A DNA stretch of 64,000 nt from Desulfobacteraceae bacterium (GTDB taxonomy: Bacteria > Desulfobacterota > Desulfobacteria > Desulfobacterales > JAABSP01), in assembly GCA_011390345.1 (NCBI GenBank), contig JAABSP010000001.1, positions 62,001 through 126,000 on the forward strand, written 5' to 3'. Positions 9,157-18,992 of this stretch are shown here, piece after piece. The number at the start of each line of letters is the position of its first letter. Position 1 is the stretch's first letter. The notes under the pieces were generated by a model that saw only the letters and a list, made by a program, of their open reading frames with translations, was not told the origin of the DNA and searched no databases. A program made the translations under genes and the position numbers.

Positions 9157-11826
9157 TTGCTGATGGGTTCCGCCGGAACCACCCCCATGATGCAGCAGTA
9201 CCTCTCCATCAAGGAGCGGTACCCGGACGCTATCCTCTTCTACCGCATGGGGGACTTCTACGAGATGTTCTTCGAGGATGCGGAGGTGGCCGCAAAGATT
9301 TTGGAGATCACCCTCACCTCGAGGAGCAGGAAGAGCGACGGCGAGACCCCGATCCCCATGTGCGGTGTGCCGGTGCGTGCAGCCCAGGGGTACATCGCAC
9401 GGATGATTTCGGCCGGAAAGAAGGTCGCGATCTGCGAGCAGACCCAGGATGCGGCATCGGCAAAGGGGCTGGTGGAGCGGGAGGTGGTCCGGGTCATCAC
9501 CCCCGGGATGATCATCGAGGATGCCTTCCTGGATGAGCGGTCCAACAATTATATCCTTGCCGCAGCCAAATCCGGCGGGATCGGGGGGATCGCCTGGCTC
9601 GACATCTCCACGGGAGACTTCCGGGTCACGGAATCCAAGGCCTTTACCGCGCTGGCCCAAGAGGTCCTGCGGATCGGGCCCAGCGAGGTTCTCCTGCCCG
9701 GTGCCTTTGAAGCCTCGAACAATGGCCCCGAAAACTCTTCGGATCTGCTCCCCCTGATCCGGGCTCTGAAAAGCTGTCCCGGGAATGTGCTGGAGGATCG
9801 TTTCTTTGAATATCGACCCTGCTATGAACGTCTCATCGAACAGTTTGCCACCCTTTCTCTGGAGGGGTTCGGCTGTGAGGAGATGAGCGCGGGGATCTGT
9901 GCCGCGGGCGCGCTCCTGGGCTATGTCCGGGAGACCCAGAAGGATGCCGCAGCCCCATTCACCCGCATCCGTCCCTACACGTTAAACGAGTACCTGCTGA
10001 TCGACGACATCTCGGCCCGCAACCTGGAGCTGACCGAAAATCTCCGGGGGGGGGCTGTCCGGGGATCGGCAAAGGGAACCCTGCTTTCGGTTCTGGACAA
10101 GACCGTCACCGCGATGGGCAGCCGGATGCTCAAGAGCTGGCTCCGGTATCCGCTGAGCCGGGTTCGGGGGATTCGGGAGCGGCTGGAGGCTGTAGCCCAG
10201 GCAAAGGAGAACCCCGCCCTCCGCCGGGATCTCCGGGCCCGACTCGATTCGGTCTATGATCTGGAGCGGATCGGAACCAAGGTGGTGATGGGCCGCTGCT
10301 GCGGAAGGGATCTGGTGGCTTTGAAACGCTCCCTCTATGCACTTCCCGGGATCGCGGAAGCCCTGACAGGATTGGGCGCGCCCCTGTATCGATGGGGAGA
10401 GGATATTTCGACCCTGGAAGAACTGGCCGATCATCTCGATGGGGCCGTCCGGGAGGATGCGCCGCTGACGGTCAACGAGGGGGGCATCATCAAAGCCGGT
10501 TACAGCGAAGAACTGGACGAGCTGATCCGCATCAGCAGCGACGGCAAAGGGTATATCGCGCGGATGGAGAGCCGGGAGCGGGAGCAGACCCGCATCAACA
10601 CCTTGAAAATCCGTTACAACAAGGTCTTTGGCTATTTCATCGAGATCTCCAAAGGCCGCTCGGACGAGGCCCCGGACCATTATATCCGGAAACAGACCCT
10701 GGCCAATGCCGAGCGGTTCATCACTGACGAGCTGAAGAATTTCGAGACCAAAGTCCTGCGGGCCGAAGAGGAGCGGGCCTCCCTGGAATTCCGGCTCTTC
10801 GACGATATCCGGAAGGCCGCGGCCCAATGCAACCCCGTGATACAGGCCGCGGCCGGATTTCTGGCCAGCCTCGATTGTCTGCTGACCCTGGCCGAGGCGG
10901 CCGACCTGAACGGCTATGTACGGCCCACGATCAATACGGACGGGGAATTTCTGCTGGAGGATGGCCGCCATCCGGTGATCGAGAAGATGACAGCCGGGGA
11001 GCGTTTCGTTCCCAACAGCCTGCGGATGGATGACCAGGACCATCAGATCCTGATCATCACAGGCCCCAACATGGCCGGAAAATCGACGGTGCTCCGCCAG
11101 ACCGCGCTGGTCGTTCTCATGGCCCACATGGGATCATTTGTCCCGGCCAAGAGCGCATCTGTCCCCCTGACAGACCGGATCTTCACCCGGGTCGGAGCCC
11201 TTGACAACCTCTCCGAAGGCCAGAGCACCTTCATGGTGGAGATGCAGGAGACCGCCAACATTTTAAACAACGCCACCCCCAAAAGCCTGGTGATCTTAGA
11301 TGAGATCGGCCGGGGGACCAGCACCTTCGACGGCCTCTCCATCGCGTGGGCCGTGGCCGAGTACCTGCACGATCTCAAAAACCGCGGCGTCAAGACCCTC
11401 TTTGCCACCCACTATCATGAGCTGACCGCGCTGGAGGGCATCCTTTCCAGGGTCAAAAACTACAACATCGCGGTCAAGGAGTGGAGAGACGAGATCATCT
11501 TTCTGCGGCGCCTCGTGCCCGGGGGAACCAACCGGAGCTACGGCATTCAGGTGGCCCGGCTGGCCGGCATTCCGGACCGGGTGATCCAGACCGCAAAATC
11601 GGTGCTGGAGAAGATCGAAGCGGGAAACAACGGAAATCCCCATACCGGAGACCGGATTGCAGAGGGGCCCCCTGAAGAGGCCCCGGTGCAGCTCGATCTC
11701 TTTGACGCCCCTGCAAGACGGATTATCGAGGATCTGCAGGGATTGGATATCTCAAGAATGACCCCTCTGGACGCGCTCAACCGGCTCCATGAACTCCAGC
11801 GGCGGACCAAGGGGTGGATCAATTAA
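9157..11826 (+). CDS. mutS: DNA mismatch repair protein MutS
   Basis: This is full-length MutS, about 889 residues. The mismatch-recognition loop MGDFYEMF near residue 30 carries the stacking Phe and the Glu. The connector and lever domains follow. The ATPase shows Walker A GPNMAGKST near residue 636, Walker B LVILDEIGRGTST and the ATHYHELT switch. The C-terminus has the helix-turn-helix and the short QLDLF segment resembling a clamp-binding motif. The start is the TTG at 9157 by ribosome-site spacing; the ATG at 9163 is an equal alternative. It ends one base before the amidase gene. Confidence 0.95.
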   Translation: MLMGSAGTTPMMQQYLSIKERYPDAILFYRMGDFYEMFFEDAEVAAKILEITLTSRSRKSDGETPIPMCGVPVRAAQGYIARMISAGKKVAICEQTQDAASAKGLVEREVVRVITPGMIIEDAFLDERSNNYILAAAKSGGIGGIAWLDISTGDFRVTESKAFTALAQEVLRIGPSEVLLPGAFEASNNGPENSSDLLPLIRALKSCPGNVLEDRFFEYRPCYERLIEQFATLSLEGFGCEEMSAGICAAGALLGYVRETQKDAAAPFTRIRPYTLNEYLLIDDISARNLELTENLRGGAVRGSAKGTLLSVLDKTVTAMGSRMLKSWLRYPLSRVRGIRERLEAVAQAKENPALRRDLRARLDSVYDLERIGTKVVMGRCCGRDLVALKRSLYALPGIAEALTGLGAPLYRWGEDISTLEELADHLDGAVREDAPLTVNEGGIIKAGYSEELDELIRISSDGKGYIARMESREREQTRINTLKIRYNKVFGYFIEISKGRSDEAPDHYIRKQTLANAERFITDELKNFETKVLRAEEERASLEFRLFDDIRKAAAQCNPVIQAAAGFLASLDCLLTLAEAADLNGYVRPTINTDGEFLLEDGRHPVIEKMTAGERFVPNSLRMDDQDHQILIITGPNMAGKSTVLRQTALVVLMAHMGSFVPAKSASVPLTDRIFTRVGALDNLSEGQSTFMVEMQETANILNNATPKSLVILDEIGRGTSTFDGLSIAWAVAEYLHDLKNRGVKTLFATHYHELTALEGILSRVKNYNIAVKEWRDEIIFLRRLVPGGTNRSYGIQVARLAGIPDRVIQTAKSVLEKIEAGNNGNPHTGDRIAEGPPEEAPVQLDLFDAPARRIIEDLQGLDISRMTPLDALNRLHELQRRTKGWIN

Positions 11827-11827
11827 T

Positions 11828-13708
11828 ATGAAGAACGATCATGTTCAAACCATTCTTTTTGCGGCACTGCTCCTTGTCCTTCTTCTGCCGGCATCCGATG
11901 CCCGGGCCGTTACGGCCGAGGAGAAGTTCTTCAAGGCTGATGTCTGTCACAAAAAGTTCATGGAAGATGAAGAGGGGCTCAAATACCGGGACAACTGGTT
12001 CCCCTGCATCCGGATGTTCCAGGATGCCTACCGGAGCGAGCCTGCCGGCAAATATGCCCCGGCAAGCCTTTTCCGCACGGGCCAGCTCTACCACCAGCTC
12101 TATCTCCGCTCCTTTCTGGGGGCCGACCGGCAGGAGGCGCTCGACTATTACCAGCGGGCGGTGAAGCGGTTTCCGGGCAGCGCGTACACCCCCCGGGCTC
12201 AAAAGGGAATCGAAGAGCTGGGAGGCAAGGCTGAAGAGGCCTCTGCCTCTTCGAAATCCGAATCGACCCGGATCAAACGGGTAAAGGTGGAAAAGGAACT
12301 TTCTGATCCCGAAAAGGAGACGGCCAAGATCCCCCACAAAAGCCGGGACAAAGCTGTTGCCGAAGCCAAAGCCCGATACCGGAGCCGGGGAAAGAGAGTT
12401 GTGACGCCGTCTCCCCCAAAGAAATCGGCCCCTCCTGCCCCGGCCCATACACCATCGGGATCATATGCCGCGGATTCCGCTTCCCCTTCGAACAGCATCA
12501 CCGTCACCGGACTGCGGGTCTGGTCCAACCCAAAGTACACCCGCGTGGTGGTGGATGCCGATGCCGAGACCGGATACCGGTACCGCTTTCTCAATGAAGA
12601 TCCGGACAATGACAAGCCCCAGCGTCTCTATATCGACTTCAGCAACGCGCTGCTGGGAGAGGATATCCGCAAAATCATCCCCATAAATGACGACCTGCTG
12701 ATGGATGCCCGCGCGGGCCAGTTCACCAAGGATTCGGTCCGGGTGGTGGTGGATATCAAATCCTTTAAAAATTACAAAATCTTTTCGTTGAGAAACCCCT
12801 TCCGGACCATCATCGATGTCTGGGGCAGGGATGCCAATGCCGCACAATCGCCGCCCCTGGTGGCCAGTTCCGATTCTCCCCCGCTGCCGAATCCTTCCGC
12901 GCCGCCGACCCCGTCTCCGGGACAAATATTGACCACGCCGCCGCCCAAGGAGGAAAGGATCACCCCCCATGATCTGGCCCGCCAGTTCGGCCTCGGGGTT
13001 CGCCGGATCGTCATCGATCCGGGCCACGGGGGCCGGGACGGCGGCGCGGTCGGCTACCGGAAAAATGTCTTGGAAAAGGATATCACCCTCTCCCTTGCCC
13101 GGCGTCTGGCCGCAAAGATCCGGGCCCGCCTCGGATGCGAGGTGATCCTGACCCGCGACACGGACCGGTATGTGGCCCTGGAGGAGCGGACCGCGATCGC
13201 CAACACCCAGAATGCCGATCTTTTCATCTCCATTCACACCAACGCGCATCGGGACCGGAACGCCTACGGCATAGAGACCTATTTTTTAAATCTGGCCACG
13301 GACGAGGACGCCATGCGGGTGGCCCAGCGGGAGAATGCCGTCTCCAGAAAGAACATCAGCGACCTCCAGGCCATCCTGAACGACCTGCTCCAGAACGCGA
13401 AGATCAACGAATCGAGCCGACTGGCAGCGCATATCCAGAAGACCATGATCCATGATCTGAAAGGCCGGTACAGCAACATCAACGACAAAGGCGTGAAGCA
13501 GGCCCCCTTCTATGTGCTAATCGGCGCACAGATGCCTGCCGTCCTGGTGGAGACCTCTTTCATCAGCAACCGCCGGGAGTGCGGCCGCCTGACCGACGGC
13601 GCGTATCAGGATCACCTGAGCGAAGCCATCCTCAAGGGCATCCGGGATTATATCATCGAGACCAACCCCACCGCCTTCACCGGAAGACAGTTGGGCATCG
13701 GCGGCTGA
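11828..13708 (+). CDS. amiC: N-acetylmuramoyl-L-alanine amidase with AMIN domain
   Basis: This secreted amidase of 626 residues would cut the bond between MurNAc and the stem peptide during cell separation or remodelling. After a signal peptide (cleaved near DARA) comes a tetratricopeptide-like region (to about residue 120), a charged Pro/Lys-rich linker, an AMIN targeting domain (ITVTGLRVWSNPKYTRVVVD), a second Pro-rich linker and the Amidase_3 domain. Zinc ligands are seen in DPGHGGRDGG, the following Glu of NVLEKDI, and SIHTNAH. The catalytic Glu is in VLVETSF. The symbol reflects the family and layout, not proven orthology. Confidence 0.88.
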   Translation: MKNDHVQTILFAALLLVLLLPASDARAVTAEEKFFKADVCHKKFMEDEEGLKYRDNWFPCIRMFQDAYRSEPAGKYAPASLFRTGQLYHQLYLRSFLGADRQEALDYYQRAVKRFPGSAYTPRAQKGIEELGGKAEEASASSKSESTRIKRVKVEKELSDPEKETAKIPHKSRDKAVAEAKARYRSRGKRVVTPSPPKKSAPPAPAHTPSGSYAADSASPSNSITVTGLRVWSNPKYTRVVVDADAETGYRYRFLNEDPDNDKPQRLYIDFSNALLGEDIRKIIPINDDLLMDARAGQFTKDSVRVVVDIKSFKNYKIFSLRNPFRTIIDVWGRDANAAQSPPLVASSDSPPLPNPSAPPTPSPGQILTTPPPKEERITPHDLARQFGLGVRRIVIDPGHGGRDGGAVGYRKNVLEKDITLSLARRLAAKIRARLGCEVILTRDTDRYVALEERTAIANTQNADLFISIHTNAHRDRNAYGIETYFLNLATDEDAMRVAQRENAVSRKNISDLQAILNDLLQNAKINESSRLAAHIQKTMIHDLKGRYSNINDKGVKQAPFYVLIGAQMPAVLVETSFISNRRECGRLTDGAYQDHLSEAILKGIRDYIIETNPTAFTGRQLGIGG

Positions 13709-13762
13709 TCCCCCTGATAGAATCCTGGTAGAACCCTGACAAACCCCTCATCCTTTTTTTCG

Positions 13763-13798
13763 GAGTCCTTTGAGTCCTTTAAGTCCTTTTTGTCCCTT
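13763..13798 (+). repeat. Four 9-base tandem repeats
   Basis: GAGTCCTTT occurs twice in direct succession, followed by AAGTCCTTT and a decayed TTGTCCCTT. The array lies in the gap after the amidase gene and looks like replication slippage. No gene uses it. Confidence 0.7.
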
Positions 13799-13834
13799 GG
13801 CCATCCCGATAACCACTCATATTCCCCCCTCCCC

Positions 13835-13881
13835 ACAAAAAAATCCCCTGCACACCCAATCAAGTGGTGTACAGGGGATCT
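13835..13881 (-). terminator. Intrinsic terminator of the small membrane protein gene
   Basis: ATCCCCTGCACAC pairs with GTGTACAGGGGAT (one wobble) around a short loop. On the minus strand the hairpin ends in a run of seven T residues. It follows the stop of the gene at 13918-14202 by about 40 bases. It would also shield that gene from read-through from the amidase operon. Confidence 0.8.
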
Positions 13882-13917
13882 TCTGTTTTCGGGTATAAAG
13901 ACCTGAGGCGTATCTGG

Positions 13918-14202
13918 TTAGGACTTCTTCAGGGTTTCGATCTCTTTTTTCAGATCCTGGATCTCGGCCTTGTATTTCTCCACATCATCGGTCTCGGCGG
14001 CCGTGGAAGAGGGCTCTGTGGACTCGCCTTTCTTCCAGGTATCCTTGAGTTCGTCAAATCCCAGATAAAGGGCGAGGCCGCCACCGAGCAGAAGCATGAT
14101 CGGGATCGCACCGGCCAATAGCTGCAAAAACGGCTTCCACCATACCGACAAACCAATTAGACCCAATACTGCCGCTACTGCCCCTCCAATCAAAGTTTTC
14201 AT
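13918..14202 (-). CDS. Small two-helix membrane protein
   Basis: This 94-residue protein has two hydrophobic helices (about residues 4-22 and 27-48), the second rich in glycine, and a charged C-terminal helix whose heptad pattern (KYKAEIQDLKKEIETL) suggests a coiled coil. GGAGGAA lies 9 bases before the ATG, and a strong terminator follows the stop, so it is a monocistronic gene. I do not recognise the family. Confidence 0.6.
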   Translation of the reverse strand: MKTLIGGAVAAVLGLIGLSVWWKPFLQLLAGAIPIMLLLGGGLALYLGFDELKDTWKKGESTEPSSTAAETDDVEKYKAEIQDLKKEIETLKKS

Positions 14203-14598
14203 AGAAAATCTTCCTCCTTTAAACTGAATTAATTCCCTTTTCCCTTTGGATCATACCCGATTATCCAATACATTACCAAAACTTTTTTTGCCGATCACCA
14301 TTTCTTTTTGCTCTATCCTGTCTTCCCTGTCTTCGTCTTCTCTCCCTGCCGATGATCGACAATGATCTAACGATTATAGATTATTAGCAGATAACACAAG
14401 AAATCCGGGAGTGCAAGCTTATTTTTCTTCTCATGGCCACCGGGCTTGCAATAGGATGGCTATCTTCTTAAAAACGCAATGATTTCTTCGTGTGGATGGA
14501 GAAGTGTAAATAAATTATTGCAAGGGAAAACGGATTCTGATAGCGTCTATTCTTTTTAACGGATCATCCCTTTTGAACGGATCATCCGCCGAACGATC
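14203..14598. other. 396-base intergenic region, divergent genes
   Basis: This AT-rich gap lies between the small membrane protein gene (leftward) and plsB (rightward), so it must hold both promoters. TTGCAA at 14517-14522 could be a -35 box for plsB, but no good -10 box follows. AACGGATCATCC is repeated exactly at 14558-14569 and 14576-14587, just before plsB, and might be an operator. I see no convincing gene or RNA. Confidence 0.4.
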
Positions 14599-17256
14599 AT
14601 GGGAAATGGAATAGACGCGATGTTTCAACGAGTAGGCTCCGGTTACAAGCGGGTAAAAAAGAGCATCAGAGAGTGGATCGGCCGGATGCTGGAGGGGACC
14701 CACCATCATTACTCCTGCTACCTTCCCAGCCCTGTGGGCAGAGGGGTCGATTTCATCTTCCGGCAATTCTTCTCCGGCATCACCCTCAATTTGCTGGAAA
14801 ACCGGAAACTGAAAGGGCTTCCCGAAGATGGGGTGGTGGTATATGCCATCAAATATAAAAGCTATTTCGAATATCTTTTCTACCATACCCGATACCGGGA
14901 GGAGGGGCTTCCCGCGCCGGTCATCGGGTTTGATTTCTACCCGATGCTGCTGCAGCCGATCTCCAGAATCCTGCAGATGCTGCTGGCGCGGATCGATCAT
15001 TTCTACCGGTTCCTGCGGCTGCCGGACCCCTACGAGAGCGGCTATTTAAAGGATGAACTGCTCTCCGGAAAGGCCGGGCTTCTCGCTCTCGTGGAGAAGC
15101 GGGGATTCCGGAAACGCTTTGTGGACGCCTACACGGACCCCTTGCGGTATCTCATCGACCTGCAGCGGAAGACAGAGCGGCCCATCTTCATAATCCCGCA
15201 GCTCATCTTCTTCAGCCGCAATCCCCAGCGGTCCGAGCCCTCCCTGATCGACATCCTCTTCGGCTCCGAGGAGAAGCCGGGGAACCTGCGCCGGCTCGTC
15301 ACCCTCTTCAAGAATCCGGGCAAGGTCTTTGTGGAGGTCTCGGAGCCATTCAACCTGAAGGGGTTTATAGAACTCCCCCAGAACCGGAACCAGAGCGCAG
15401 AAAATCTCTCCCTGATCCTCCGGCGTCAGCTCCTGGTGCAGATCAACCGGCATCGGCATGCCATTACCGGGCCCGTGCTGAAGAACCGGGAGGAACTCAA
15501 GGAGAACATCCTGACCAACCACCGGCTCCGCTCATATATGGAGCATTATGCCGAACACCGGGAGACCCCCCGGTACAAGGTTTACAAAGAGGCCGATGGC
15601 TATATCGACGAGATCGCGGCCAAATACAGCATCAACCTGATCCAGATCGCGTCGGTGACCGTCCGGTGGATGATCAATGCCATGTTCGAAGGCTACACCT
15701 TCAACAGCGATGTCTTGAACGAGGTCAAGCGGATGGCCCGCCGGGGGCCTATCATCTTCGTCCCCTGCCACAAGAGCCATATCGACTACCTCATCCTCTC
15801 CTACATCCTCTATAACAACAATCTCCCCTGCCCCCATGTCGCGGCCGGAAAAAACCTCTCCTTCTGGCCACTGGGCTCCATCTTCCGCCGAGGCGGCGCA
15901 TTCTTCATCCGGCGGACCTTTCGGGGGGCAGTACTCTACTCCAAGGTATTTTCCGAGTATGTATATAAACTCCTGGAGGAGGGATACAACGTCGAGTTCT
16001 TCATCGAAGGGGGCCGCAGCCGAACCGGAAAGCTGATCCAGCCCAAATTCGGGCTCCTCTCCATCCTCCTCAATGCCTACCGGGAGGGCGCGTGCGAGGA
16101 TCTGATCCTGGCCCCGGTCTATCTCGGGTACGACCGGGTGCTGGAGGAGGGGGCCTATCTCCACGAGATCGAAGGAGGGCAGAAGCGGCCCGAGAACTTC
16201 TGGCAGGTGCTCAAGGCCCGGAAGTTTCTGAAGAAGCGGTACGGCAAGATCTATGTCCAGTTCCACGAGCCGATCTCCCTCTCCGACTATCTGAGCCAGC
16301 AGAACCTGAGCATGCAGGAGATGAGCCCCAAGGAGCAGAACGGCCTGACCCGGTATCTCGGGTACCGGCTGATCAACGCGATCGACAGCGTCACGGTGAT
16401 TACCCCGCATGCCGTGGTGGCCGGAGCTGCCCTCAACTGCTCCAAGCAGCGCTTCACCTATCCGCAGCTCACCGAAGGGATCGAGACCTACATGAGCTAT
16501 CTCTTCGCGCTCGACGCCCGGCTGGCCGACACCCTGATGGTTGACTACAGCCACGCGATGGCACTGGTATTCGACACCTATGTCCAGCGCCGCTTCATCG
16601 AAAAGGTTCCGTCTGAGAAGGGCGGGAAGGAGGATGGGTATTACACGGTCAACGCGGCAAGGCGGCCTGTACTCGACTATTACAAGAACAACGGGATCAA
16701 CTACTTTGTGCCGGCCGCATTTACCGCGATGGCCATCCTCGAAAGGGATGCGTTTCAGTTCTCCGCGCAGGATCTCCATAAGGGGTACGACTTTCTCCGG
16801 GAGTTCTTCAACAATGAGTTCGCGTATGATGTGGACCGGGATACTGATTTCTACATCCGCCAGACCCTGAAGGTCTTCACCGATGACGCGATCCTGATGC
16901 CCCATCCCGAACTGAAAGACACCTACAACCTCACCTCGGCCGGATACCGGAAACTGAAGATCTTTGCAGCGTTTTTAAAGACCTATTTCGAGACCTACTG
17001 GGTTGTGTTGAATGTCTTCATGCGCTATCCCAAGAACTTTCTCAATCCCAAGAACCGCACCCGGAAGATCGGCTCCATGGGCAACCGGATGCTCAAGCGG
17101 GGGGAGATCGAGCTGACCGAATCCCTATCCCGGTTCACCTATAAGAACGCGGAGGATTTCTTCACCAATCACGGCATCCACGGATCCGAGGACAGCGAGA
17201 TCATCGAATCCTACGACAAGAGCATCCGGCGGTATCTGAGCCGTCTGACTGTGTAG
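14599..17256 (+). CDS. plsB: Glycerol-3-phosphate acyltransferase (PlsB type)
   Basis: This 885-residue membrane-associated acyltransferase would make the first step of phospholipid synthesis, 1-acylation of glycerol-3-phosphate. The catalytic block I HKSHIDYL (HX4D) is near residue 391. Block II is GSIFRRGGAFFIRR and block III is FFIEGGRSRTGK. The long N-terminal part and the C-terminal helical extension match E. coli PlsB in layout and are slightly longer. The ribosome binding site is poor, and an ATG seven codons downstream is an alternative start. The MurU-AmgK fusion follows 14 bases later. Confidence 0.88.
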   Translation: MGNGIDAMFQRVGSGYKRVKKSIREWIGRMLEGTHHHYSCYLPSPVGRGVDFIFRQFFSGITLNLLENRKLKGLPEDGVVVYAIKYKSYFEYLFYHTRYREEGLPAPVIGFDFYPMLLQPISRILQMLLARIDHFYRFLRLPDPYESGYLKDELLSGKAGLLALVEKRGFRKRFVDAYTDPLRYLIDLQRKTERPIFIIPQLIFFSRNPQRSEPSLIDILFGSEEKPGNLRRLVTLFKNPGKVFVEVSEPFNLKGFIELPQNRNQSAENLSLILRRQLLVQINRHRHAITGPVLKNREELKENILTNHRLRSYMEHYAEHRETPRYKVYKEADGYIDEIAAKYSINLIQIASVTVRWMINAMFEGYTFNSDVLNEVKRMARRGPIIFVPCHKSHIDYLILSYILYNNNLPCPHVAAGKNLSFWPLGSIFRRGGAFFIRRTFRGAVLYSKVFSEYVYKLLEEGYNVEFFIEGGRSRTGKLIQPKFGLLSILLNAYREGACEDLILAPVYLGYDRVLEEGAYLHEIEGGQKRPENFWQVLKARKFLKKRYGKIYVQFHEPISLSDYLSQQNLSMQEMSPKEQNGLTRYLGYRLINAIDSVTVITPHAVVAGAALNCSKQRFTYPQLTEGIETYMSYLFALDARLADTLMVDYSHAMALVFDTYVQRRFIEKVPSEKGGKEDGYYTVNAARRPVLDYYKNNGINYFVPAAFTAMAILERDAFQFSAQDLHKGYDFLREFFNNEFAYDVDRDTDFYIRQTLKVFTDDAILMPHPELKDTYNLTSAGYRKLKIFAAFLKTYFETYWVVLNVFMRYPKNFLNPKNRTRKIGSMGNRMLKRGEIELTESLSRFTYKNAEDFFTNHGIHGSEDSEIIESYDKSIRRYLSRLTV

Positions 17257-17270
17257 GAACGGGCCAAAGA

Positions 17271-18992
17271 ATGCATGCACTGGTTCTTGCAGCAGGACTG
17301 GGAACCCGGCTGCTGCCCCATACCCGGCTGCTGCCGAAACCCCTCTTTCCCATCGGGGGCCGGCCCCTTCTGGACCGGATCATATGGGATCTGATCCGTT
17401 CCGGGTGCCGGGGGATCGTGGTCAACACCCATTATCTCTCGGGCCGGATCGAGGCGTTTATCGAAGAGCGCCGATACCCGGTTCCGGTGCGGACCCTTCA
17501 CGAGCCCGAAATCTTAGGAACCGGCGGAGCCATCCGGAATGCTGCCAACGCAGGACTGCTCGGAGACGGCCCTTTTCTGGCCGTCAACGGGGATATCCTG
17601 ACCGACATCGACTATGGCGCCCTCTACCGGTTTCATCTCTCCCATTCCCATCCCGCCACCCTTGCCCTTGTGGATAATAGTGAATTCAATACCGTGACCG
17701 TGGATGTGGATGGCTCGAATGGATCGGACGGATCGGACCGCGTGGATGGCTTTGTCTCCGGCTTTGCCGGAAACGGGAAAGGGCTCACCTTCACCGGGGT
17801 TCAGGCATTGGACCCGGAGATCCTCGCCTTTATTCCCGGAGAGGGATTCTCCAGCAGCATCGACGCGTATGAAAAATCGATGAGGGCCGGAAAGAAGATC
17901 CGGGCGCATATCGAAAGCGAAATTCAATGGGAGGATCTGGGGACGCCGCAGCGGTATCGAATGGCCGCGGCTCGGGTCATGGCAGATGAAGCCTTTGCAG
18001 AGGCCGATCCAAAAAGCCATCGGCATCGGCCCATCTTCTGCCGCCGCCTCAAGGGCGACGGCTCGGCACGGGGCTGGTTCCGGCTGCAATTAATGGGGGA
18101 GGAAAAGAGCCTCATCGTCGGGGATCACGGCATCCGAACCGCCCCGGTGGAGGGAACCGACGAGGCCGACGCATTTGTCTCCATTGGTCGCCACCTGTTG
18201 GGAAAAGGTGTCCCGGTTCCGGAAATCGGCCATTCCGATACCTTCTCGGGCCTCGTCTTCTGCGAGGATCTGGGGGATTGTCATCTCCAGCAATGGGTTA
18301 GGGGGGAAAAGGACAGGGGGGAAATCCTCCGGCAATACCGGAAGGTGATCCAGGCGCTGGTGCGGCTCGGCATTGATGGGGCACAGGAATTCGATACCAG
18401 ATGGACATTTCAGAGCCCCGCATACGACCGGGAGCTGATCCTTGAAAAGGAGTGCCACTATTTTGTCGATGCCTTTTTGAACCGATATCTTAACCGGAAA
18501 GTCCGGTATGCGGATCTGAAGCCGGAGTTTTCAAGGATCGCGGATTTGACGCTCCGATATGCGGTTCCGGGGCTGATCCATCGGGACATGCAGTCGAGAA
18601 ACATCATGATCTTTCAGGGAAAGCCCTTCTTCATCGACTTTCAAGGAGCCCGTCCTGGCCCTCTCCAGTATGATCTGGCCTCTCTTCTGCTGGACCCGTA
18701 CACCGATCTTCCCGCGGATATCCAAAAATCCCTATATGATATGGCCATTGCCGAATATGGCCGCAGGATCGAATTCGACCCGGAGGAATTCCATCGAGGA
18801 TATCTCCTCTGCCGGGTCACCAGAAACCTTCAGATCCTGGGAGCCTTTGGATTTCTCAGCCGGGTTCAGGGGAAGAGCGATTTTACGGCATATATTCCCG
18901 CGGCGGTCCGATTCTTGCAGACCAACCTTCGAAGAATCAGAGGCATCACCGGCCCTCTTCCCCAGATGGAGGGGCTGGTGGAAAACCTTTAG
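17271..18992 (+). CDS. Fused sugar-1-phosphate nucleotidyltransferase and sugar kinase (MurU-AmgK type)
   Basis: This 573-residue protein has two enzyme domains. Residues 1-235 form a nucleotidyltransferase with LAAGLGTRLLPHT, PKPLFPIGGRPLL and VNGDIL. Residues about 250-573 form an aminoglycoside phosphotransferase-like kinase with IHRDMQSRNIM near 436 and FFIDFQGARPGP. Separate MurU and AmgK act in succession in peptidoglycan recycling: AmgK phosphorylates MurNAc at C1, and MurU makes UDP-MurNAc. The fusion would channel that pair; the substrate is inferred. A Ser/Gly/Asp-rich insert (around residues 143-150) looks like a micro-repeat. Its stop overlaps the convergent hydrolase stop by 4 bases. 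Confidence 0.75.
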   Translation: MHALVLAAGLGTRLLPHTRLLPKPLFPIGGRPLLDRIIWDLIRSGCRGIVVNTHYLSGRIEAFIEERRYPVPVRTLHEPEILGTGGAIRNAANAGLLGDGPFLAVNGDILTDIDYGALYRFHLSHSHPATLALVDNSEFNTVTVDVDGSNGSDGSDRVDGFVSGFAGNGKGLTFTGVQALDPEILAFIPGEGFSSSIDAYEKSMRAGKKIRAHIESEIQWEDLGTPQRYRMAAARVMADEAFAEADPKSHRHRPIFCRRLKGDGSARGWFRLQLMGEEKSLIVGDHGIRTAPVEGTDEADAFVSIGRHLLGKGVPVPEIGHSDTFSGLVFCEDLGDCHLQQWVRGEKDRGEILRQYRKVIQALVRLGIDGAQEFDTRWTFQSPAYDRELILEKECHYFVDAFLNRYLNRKVRYADLKPEFSRIADLTLRYAVPGLIHRDMQSRNIMIFQGKPFFIDFQGARPGPLQYDLASLLLDPYTDLPADIQKSLYDMAIAEYGRRIEFDPEEFHRGYLLCRVTRNLQILGAFGFLSRVQGKSDFTAYIPAAVRFLQTNLRRIRGITGPLPQMEGLVENL

